From contig JBANDB010000014.1 in the NCBI GenBank assembly GCA_037576215.1, positions 496,001 through 560,000 on the forward strand: a stretch of DNA of 64,000 nucleotides, given 5' to 3'. The notes below the pieces were generated by a model. It saw only the letters and a program-made list of their open reading frames with translations. It was not told where the DNA came from and did no database searches. A program made the position numbers and the translations under genes. Below, piece after piece: positions 58,401 to 64,000 of the stretch; within the stretch, counting starts at the first letter, position 1; the number at the start of each line of letters is the position of its first letter. The stretch comes from Armillaria gallica. Its lineage: Eukaryota > Basidiomycota > Agaricomycetes > Agaricales > Physalacriaceae.

Positions 58401-60359
58401 ATGACCTCCCACTCCCACTCGTCCTCTACAGCCAATGTCGTCGGCGTCCACTATCGTGTCGGGAAGAAAATCGGCGAAGGTTCCTTCGGTGTCATCTTCG
58501 AGGGTACGCTATACTCTCTCTTCCTGCGCAGCATCCCTGTACCGACGGCCTTGTTTCTCTGCAGGAACGAACTTGCTCAATTCCCAAACCGTCGCCATCA
58601 AATTCGTGCGTCCAGCGAGTCCGTCGTTGCTTTTGACTGACCGTCTTACCGTATCTAGGAACCCCGGAAAGCTGAAGCGCCTCAGCTCCGTGACGAATGT
58701 CGGTCGTACCGTATATTGTCAGGCTGCAGTGAGTCGACTACTCTGCCCGGGTCCAGCCCTCGTCGCCACCGCCAACTCATCATTCTGCTCTAGCCGGAAT
58801 TCCTCAAATATATCACTTTGGTCAGGAAGGTCTCCACAATATCCTGGTGATAGACCTCCTCGGTCCAAGTCTGGAGGATCTCTTTGACATGTGCGGTCGC
58901 AAATTCTCAATCAAGACCGTATGTATGGCTGCCCGGCAAATGGTGCGTCTGAAGCTGCTGTGCTCGGTAGCGCCCCCACTAATTCGCACGCCCCGCACAG
59001 CTTACAAGAGTGCAGACGATACACGAAAAGAATCTCATATATCGTGATATTAAGCCCGACAATTTTCTGATTGGCCGGCCTGGCACCAAAGGAGCAAACG
59101 GTGCGCTTTTTGCCGCACTATCACGGAACTTTCATTAATCTTAGGTACTGCAGTCATACATGTCGTAGACTTTGGCATGGCTAAACAATACCGCGATCCC
59201 AAGACGAAACAGCACATACCGTATCGGGAACGGAAGAGTCTGAGCGGCACTGCGCGATACATGAGTATCAACACCCATCTGGGCAGAGGTACGTTTCCCG
59301 GACATGTTTTTTGATTTCTCGTGGCCTCATCGGAAATAGAACAATCACGACGAGACGATCTAGAAGCTTTGGGTCATGTTTTCATGTACTTCTTAAGAGG
59401 AAGCTTACCATGGCAAGGGCTTAAGGCCGCGACGAATAAGCAAAAATACGAGAAGATTGGAGAGAAGAAGCAGACGACGCCGATCAAAGAGTTGTGTGAA
59501 GGCTTCCCTGGTGTGTAAGACTTGATCTTTATCATTGCAGCATACTCACATTTCTGTAGAGGAGTTTGGAATATATCTGAACTACGTCCGCAAGCTTGGG
59601 TTCGAGGAAACGCCTGATTACGAGTTTCTCCGCGAACTTTTCTCCAAAGTTATCAAGACCAATAATGACATTGACGATGGAGTATTTGATTGGAACTTAC
59701 TCAATGGTGTGTACATCGCTCCCCTGTTAAAATCCGCCAATCGAACTTAACCTTATTGTTCTTCAGGTGGAAAGGGCTGGGAAGCATCACTGGCAAGTCC
59801 ATTCATTAATCTCCGATGGTTCAGCACTCATCCGCTGTATTTTCAACAGGGTCAGCAAACTCAAATATTGAATCAAATGCAAAGCGCAGGCCTCAGCCCT
59901 GACCGTCGACGCGAGCACCGCGATTCCGAACGACGGAGAGCTTCCCAGGGTGGGAACAACATCGCACCTCCCTCACCAGCACTTGTCAGACACGGTTCGA
60001 AACAGCGCAAAATACCCACCGCCCTCACACCCGGCGGGAATAACACGGGTCAGATCACGCCCCACTCTGCCGCCGCCCAGGTGAACATACCTGTGGGCTC
60101 AGGCCGAGGCGCACAACATCCCTACGCCAATGTCTCGGGTGCTGGTTATGATTATGGGCGGGAGGCAGACGAGGGTTATATGGGGCAGTATGGACGGGCA
60201 TCACCGATGCTGTCGAGTGTCGGTGCGGCTCCTCCGGTGGTGAGCAACGCACGGGCGAGGGGCGGTGACGTTGGTGTTTCGGGAGAGTATGGCCAGGAAG
60301 CGGACGAACCACTGCGCAAAATGAGTCTACTTAAGATTCTAACGTGTCGGTGTGGTTAA
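58401..60359 (+). CDS. casein kinase I (YCK-like, C-terminal cysteines)
   Basis: CK1 Ser/Thr kinase, about ten exons. The Gly loop is [12 protein letters not shown]; the catalytic Lys is in [29 protein letters not shown], the HRD-equivalent [24 protein letters not shown] and the CK1 signature [26 protein letters not shown] follow. Then [23 protein letters not shown]. The tail of about 160 residues is Gln/Gly/Pro-rich and ends KILTCRCG; terminal Cys residues are typical of palmitoylated plasma-membrane Yck kinases. An intron near 59793-59849 has a GC donor (GCAAGT) and is 57 nt, so its retention would add 19 residues without a stop. No lesions. Confidence 0.93.
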
Positions 60360-61564
60360 GGACCCTTCATAATGATTGTTGTTCCTCTTTTCCCCTTTGC
60401 ATTGCTCTCATACCTTTGGCATATCATCAGTCCATTCCCTTTCTTATACCCGTTTTATCTAAGCTGCCTAATTTCATGGCTCTACGTTGGTTTTTTTATG
60501 GTGCTGTTGCTGGCGCAGTATCGGGATTATTTAATTTACGAGGTAGGACAATTGAATGACGCATCGGTCCCGATTCCGTAGTGTGAAATGTGCAGATCTT
60601 GAGCGTCACACTAGATAGTTCTTAAAAACATACAATGAAGGAACGTTCGACGTAAGATAGGCGATCATGGTCATTTAGGAAATGAATGAAAGCTTCGATG
60701 TGATTTTTGCGCATCGGTGCCTTATCCGACCTCGCAGACATTGCATTTTTTTAGCACGTAGTATTTGTGCTGATACAGCCAAGCTCGACATATCTCGGAC
60801 CTACTAGCCAGTGTGTCGACCCTGAAACCCAATGAACCCTCATTATAAATTCTCAACTTCTATGTACATCTTTCAACGCGGTCCAACATCTCCTCCGCAC
60901 ATGCAGAACTGGGGTTGTGATTACAACGGGACGGATAAATGACGAAGCCCACGAAGAAGAAAACAACAAGCACACTGTTGACTATTTGGAGATGACAAGA
61001 AGAAGCGAGCCTGGAGTTGAAGGAATCTCCATGGGCAAAGAGATATCCATGAGAAACACGGGACGGATCATAGAATGCAGAGCGTCATGACTTACAGCGG
61101 CCTACGGGAAAAAAAGTCCGAAGCCTTGAGGATTAGAAGGTCATCTGGAAGACCCCATGGTAGGAAAGCGGCAAGGAAGCAACCCGATAAACTCAGAGGG
61201 ATCAGATTTCATTATACAACTAGGAGTTTACCCAGGGCCCAGACGAAGACGCAGTTGATCTTCCCGAAAGATCATGTAAAAAGAGGTCAGGAGGGAGAGT
61301 ATATCTGGGGTCTATCAGCAGACGTCCTATCGCGACAGCTGCAAAGAGTAGCCCGTCGCTTGAATAAGATCGTGACGACGCCAGTACATTGACCCTGCCA
61401 ATCATTGTCATCATCTATTTAAAAATAGGTATTATTGAAAAGAAACACCCGATTCTATTGAAGCAGACACAGAGAAAGTGTGTCGAGTCCAAAAACGCAG
61501 GCCATAGACCCCGCTTACAAGGTTACTCGACAGGGTAAAAATGACGAATCGTAGCTAGCATCTT
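60360..61564. other. intergenic, 1.2 kb between convergent genes
   Basis: Includes a hydrophobic open frame at 60372-60581 that is probably 3' UTR of the kinase, and an arginine/lysine-rich frame at 61075-61392 with no recognisable domain. No gene called. Confidence 0.4.
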
Positions 61565-62937
61565 TCATTTGCGTCTCAGCCTCTTCACCCTCTCGGTCAA
61601 AGAGTCTGGTTCATTCGAAGACTCGAGTGGAACCGAAGACGCCTTTCTCTTCAACGGAGATGGTAACGGAGTTGTTGGGGGCGTGGGCAGTAGCGATTCT
61701 ACTCTCGATCGTTTGCTGCCTTTCACAGGCGACGACGGGGTAGGATCTTGGACACCGTACGACGCAAAGGACTTGAGGTCCGAGGTGAATAAAACCTGCC
61801 ACAATGATATATATTGAGAGGTTTAATGTCAAGTTGGGAATATTTTCATACCGAATGAGCCCAACCAGCATAATCACCCCAGACATTTACCAATTTGCTG
61901 TTGACATCTTCATAGAGCTTGGGAGTCATGGGAGATTTGCCCTTCAGTGAACCCTTGAAACCATAGTGCTTGATGGCAATTTGATGCACATGGGTGTCGA
62001 CGGGGATGACTTCTTTCTAAAGGCGATGGATCGCGTTAGGACCTTAACGTAGGCCAGAAAAGTCCATCTACCTTGTCAAGGCTCATCAAGAGAATGCAAT
62101 CAGCGACTTTTCTGCCGACTCCCATAAGTTTCAAAAGCTCTGCGCGCGCGTCAGCAGTGGCTACTCCACGCAGACTCTCGAGCCAAAGTTCTGAAGGCTC
62201 GCGACCTGCTTCAGTGGTGCCATGAGCATCCACGAGAATCTGTGCAGTTTTCTGGATGTACCCTGCACGATATCCGAATCCCAAAGAACGTAAAGTCGCG
62301 GTCACAGACGGGGCAGCAAGGACGGAAGGTGGAGGGAACGGATGATAGGTATGAGTTTCGTGTCCAGATGGATGCTGCAGAGAGAGCAACGCAGGGGAGT
62401 ATTGCTTGCAGAGCGATTGTACCATTTTGGTTATACGAGAAATGTTGTTATTAGATGAACATATGAAGCTTGGAGCGCGTCAGTACAGTGAAAAAACGTG
62501 TAAGCGAGGCACACACGAGATAAGATTCTCCCAAGGATCCTGTCTCAGCATTCTAATGCCACCGAAACGTTCTTTCACGCCAGAAAACACGGTATCGCGA
62601 GCGGCCCATTCATCGTACAGTTTTGACAGGTCGATATCTAGCTGGAAATAGTCATTGAGCCACAACAGTGTTTCTGCTTCTCTGAGCTGTAATTGGGTGG
62701 GCGATGGCTGTGGGTCTGGAAACGCTGAGCGATAAAATAACGCGGTTTGTGATTGTCGTAGGCAGACGACGCGGTCTCGAAGACACAGCCTATATTCCTG
62801 CGCGGGTATGGTAGATCGCTAGGCGTTGGAAGGGGTAGGATAGACCATCTAAATGACTGCCCACATTTGAGCACGGCAGCGAGCGAGAGCTGGATGAGAG
62901 GAAGAGGTAACGCCTGGAATCCGGCAGGAGTGGCCAT
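61565..62937 (-). CDS. OGG1: 8-oxoguanine DNA glycosylase/AP lyase OGG1
   Basis: Bifunctional base-excision repair enzyme. Four exons: 62517-62937, 62072-62468, 61852-62016 and 61565-61795. CGQSFRW is the N-terminal OGG signature; WENLISFICSSNNNISRI is the conserved helix. The HhH-GPD motif LMGVGRKVADCILLMSLDK holds the catalytic Lys, and IPVDTHVHQIA holds the catalytic Asp. GKSPMTPKLYEDV and GWAHSVLF follow. The C-terminal 60 residues are basic (KRSRVE, LKRKAS, RVKRLRRK), probably a nuclear localisation signal. One base is missing near 62803-62808 between DLPYP and AQEYRL; restoring it gives 1215 nt, 404 residues. Divergent from NPR2 across 59 bp. Confidence 0.93.
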
Positions 62938-62996
62938 GGTGGTGAAGATGAAAAAGCCGGGCCGGGCTGCGGAGTTTGTATCAGTCCTTCACCTTC
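62938..62996. promoter_or_regulatory. shared divergent promoter OGG1 / NPR2
   Basis: Only 59 bp separate the two start codons, so transcripts of the two genes may overlap at their 5' ends. Confidence 0.45.
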
Positions 62997-64000
62997 ATGC
63001 CATCCGACGGCGACTCATTTTTACCCAGAATCCAGTCTGTATTCTATTCCATTTTTGATAATCAACACGGCCCCAAAATTGTTTATCAAGTACCGGAGGC
63101 CCTCATTGCGACTACCCCTTCGCCCTCGTCGATTTCGGTACCTCCCACACCGGCCACCGATGCCCCACCGTCACCGCGCCTGAGTTCGCGGAATTCGAGC
63201 TCATCCTTGATATCACCCGTGGAGAACCGAGCCTTACTGAGCCTGAATTCACCCAACAAGCGTTCTACTTCGTCGAATCGCGTCCTGTTCAATTTTGACG
63301 ACATTTCCAAATATGTCATTCCCCCGAGCCCTCTCTGCGGAAGGCTAGTCATTTGTTCTACCAAGCACCACCGGATAATAGGGTTTCCTGTCGAACTTCG
63401 GGGTCCATACGAGCGAAACTACTTTAGGTACAACCTCTGCTTCGTTTTTGACCGGGGTGCCGACTTGAGCTGCTACGAACCTATTGTTCGCAAAGTCAGC
63501 CGTGTTCTCACATCTTGCGAGGTGCGTTTCTGTGCATATTCTCTGCCCGACACTGAATCTTTTCTGCGCAGGAAGAATCCGCGTTTCTGTCCTCTTCTGA
63601 GACTTCCCATAGGGTTCACGCGATTCTGGAACAGCTATACGAGGACCTTAATTCTTACGCCGAAACGTCCATATCAATTGATCAGTTCAACTCCATTGAG
63701 CTGAAGATCTTCCCGTTCTATCCAAATCCTCCTACTGTCACTGACTGGATGGTCCCAGTCGCTCTGATAAATCTCTCGAAGCAAGTAGAGGAAAACTGGG
63801 ACCTGACTATGGTTAAGGTCAGTTTTCCTTGGGATCTCGCTGTTGGGATTATTCTCATCCCCTTCTTCTTAGATTTGTCAGTTTATAGACGGCACAAACC
63901 ATGTCGGGCGGATTGCTCGTCTAGCCGATTGTGATATTAGCTTTGCCCGGCAAGCTATCGCACATCTCTTGTGAGTGCTCCTGCTTAGCCACACACCAAG
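62997..64000 (+). CDS. NPR2: nitrogen permease regulator 2 (NPR2/NPRL2), 5' part
   Basis: Exons 62997-63521, 63572-63817 and 63873-63970 are inside the window; the gene continues beyond the end after a GT donor at 63971. GATOR1/SEACIT subunit that inhibits TORC1 when amino acids are scarce. Diagnostic text: IQSVFYSIFDNQHGPKIVYQVPE at the N-terminus, FDDISKYVIPPSPLCGRL, IIGFPVELRGPYERNYFRYN, VFDRGADLSCYEPIVRKV and ICQFIDGTNHVGRIARLADCD. A Ser/Pro-rich insertion of about 60 residues after QVPE is common in fungi. A 5' in-frame ATG lies at 62976, but 62997 (MPSDGDSFLP) fits the family. Confidence 0.93.

Noticed and set aside
60372..60581. Hydrophobic 69-codon frame after casein kinase I
   Set aside because: Lies immediately after the kinase stop, has no paired exons and most likely is 3' UTR.
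61075..61392. Basic 105-codon frame
   Set aside because: Low-complexity Arg/Lys composition, no domain, and overlaps an equally open minus-strand frame.
1..64000. tRNA, rRNA, CRISPR arrays and bacterial-style operons
   Set aside because: No cloverleaf with an acceptable B-box, no rRNA segment and no spaced direct-repeat array was seen while reading; gene structure is eukaryotic throughout.

Overview
The window is nuclear DNA of a filamentous basidiomycete, most likely an Agaricomycete. The evidence is dense genes on both strands, very many 45-60 nt GT-AG introns (6-12 per gene), microexons, short divergent promoters, and typical fungal gene content: GH28 polygalacturonase, FRE-type ferric reductase, YPQ-type PQ-loop transporter, MUP1/LAT-like permeases and a JmjC protein. 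I saw no tRNA, rRNA, CRISPR or bacterial-type operon.

Layout. 0.5-4.4 kb: two decayed tandem copies of a short-chain dehydrogenase (SDR); the second is interrupted by a complete 451-bp non-autonomous DNA transposon. 4.6-7.6 kb: RAD54. 8.0-9.9 kb: GH28 endopolygalacturonase (minus). 11-14 kb: GYF-domain LIN1/CD2BP2 homologue divergent from a PQ-loop transporter. 14.6-18 kb: LisH-CTLH-CRA protein, GNAT acetyltransferase, GPALPP1-like protein. 18.1-20.5 kb: ferric reductase. 21.9-24.6 kb: MET8 siroheme synthase divergent from an LEA-2-type membrane protein. 24.8-28.1 kb: INO80 subunit B/Ies2 divergent from a TMCO4/Mil1 hydrolase. 29.5-30.8 kb: YeeE/YedE sulfur-compound transporter. 31-32.2 kb: SLT11/RBM22. 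32.4-38.3 kb: tandem duplicated amino-acid permeases flanking a dead retroelement-associated gene. 38.4-38.9 kb: Asterix/WDR83OS (PAT complex). 39-40.6 kb: RNF212/Zip3-like RING protein. 41.9-46.5 kb: JmjC protein with a long tail. 46.8-47.9 kb: Ran GTPase. 50-55.2 kb: DHA-type MFS transporter convergent with a Baeyer-Villiger-type monooxygenase. 55.5-56.7 kb: GID4. 58.4-60.4 kb: casein kinase I. 61.6-64 kb: OGG1 divergent from NPR2 (runs off the end).

Themes. Genome maintenance and chromatin (RAD54, OGG1, INO80B, RNF212-like, JmjC) sit beside splicing factors (LIN1, SLT11) and nutrient handling (ferric reductase, siroheme synthase, YeeE, permeases, YPQ, NPR2). Two genes (LisH-CTLH-CRA and GID4) belong to families of the GID/CTLH ubiquitin ligase. 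These look like ordinary fungal neighbours rather than one pathway.

Two points colour the interpretation. (1) Conserved genes that should be intact (Ran, OGG1, MET8, Asterix, GID4, LisH-CTLH-CRA) each need exactly one extra base to restore the frame, and spliced lengths become multiples of three only after that correction. This points to residual one-base deletions in the assembly, so single frameshifts here should not be read as pseudogenes. (2) By contrast, the SDR pair carries substitutions, a broken splice site and a transposon insertion, which is real decay. I found no previously undescribed multi-gene system; the most novel object is the 451-bp transposon with its unusual directly repeated subterminal blocks.
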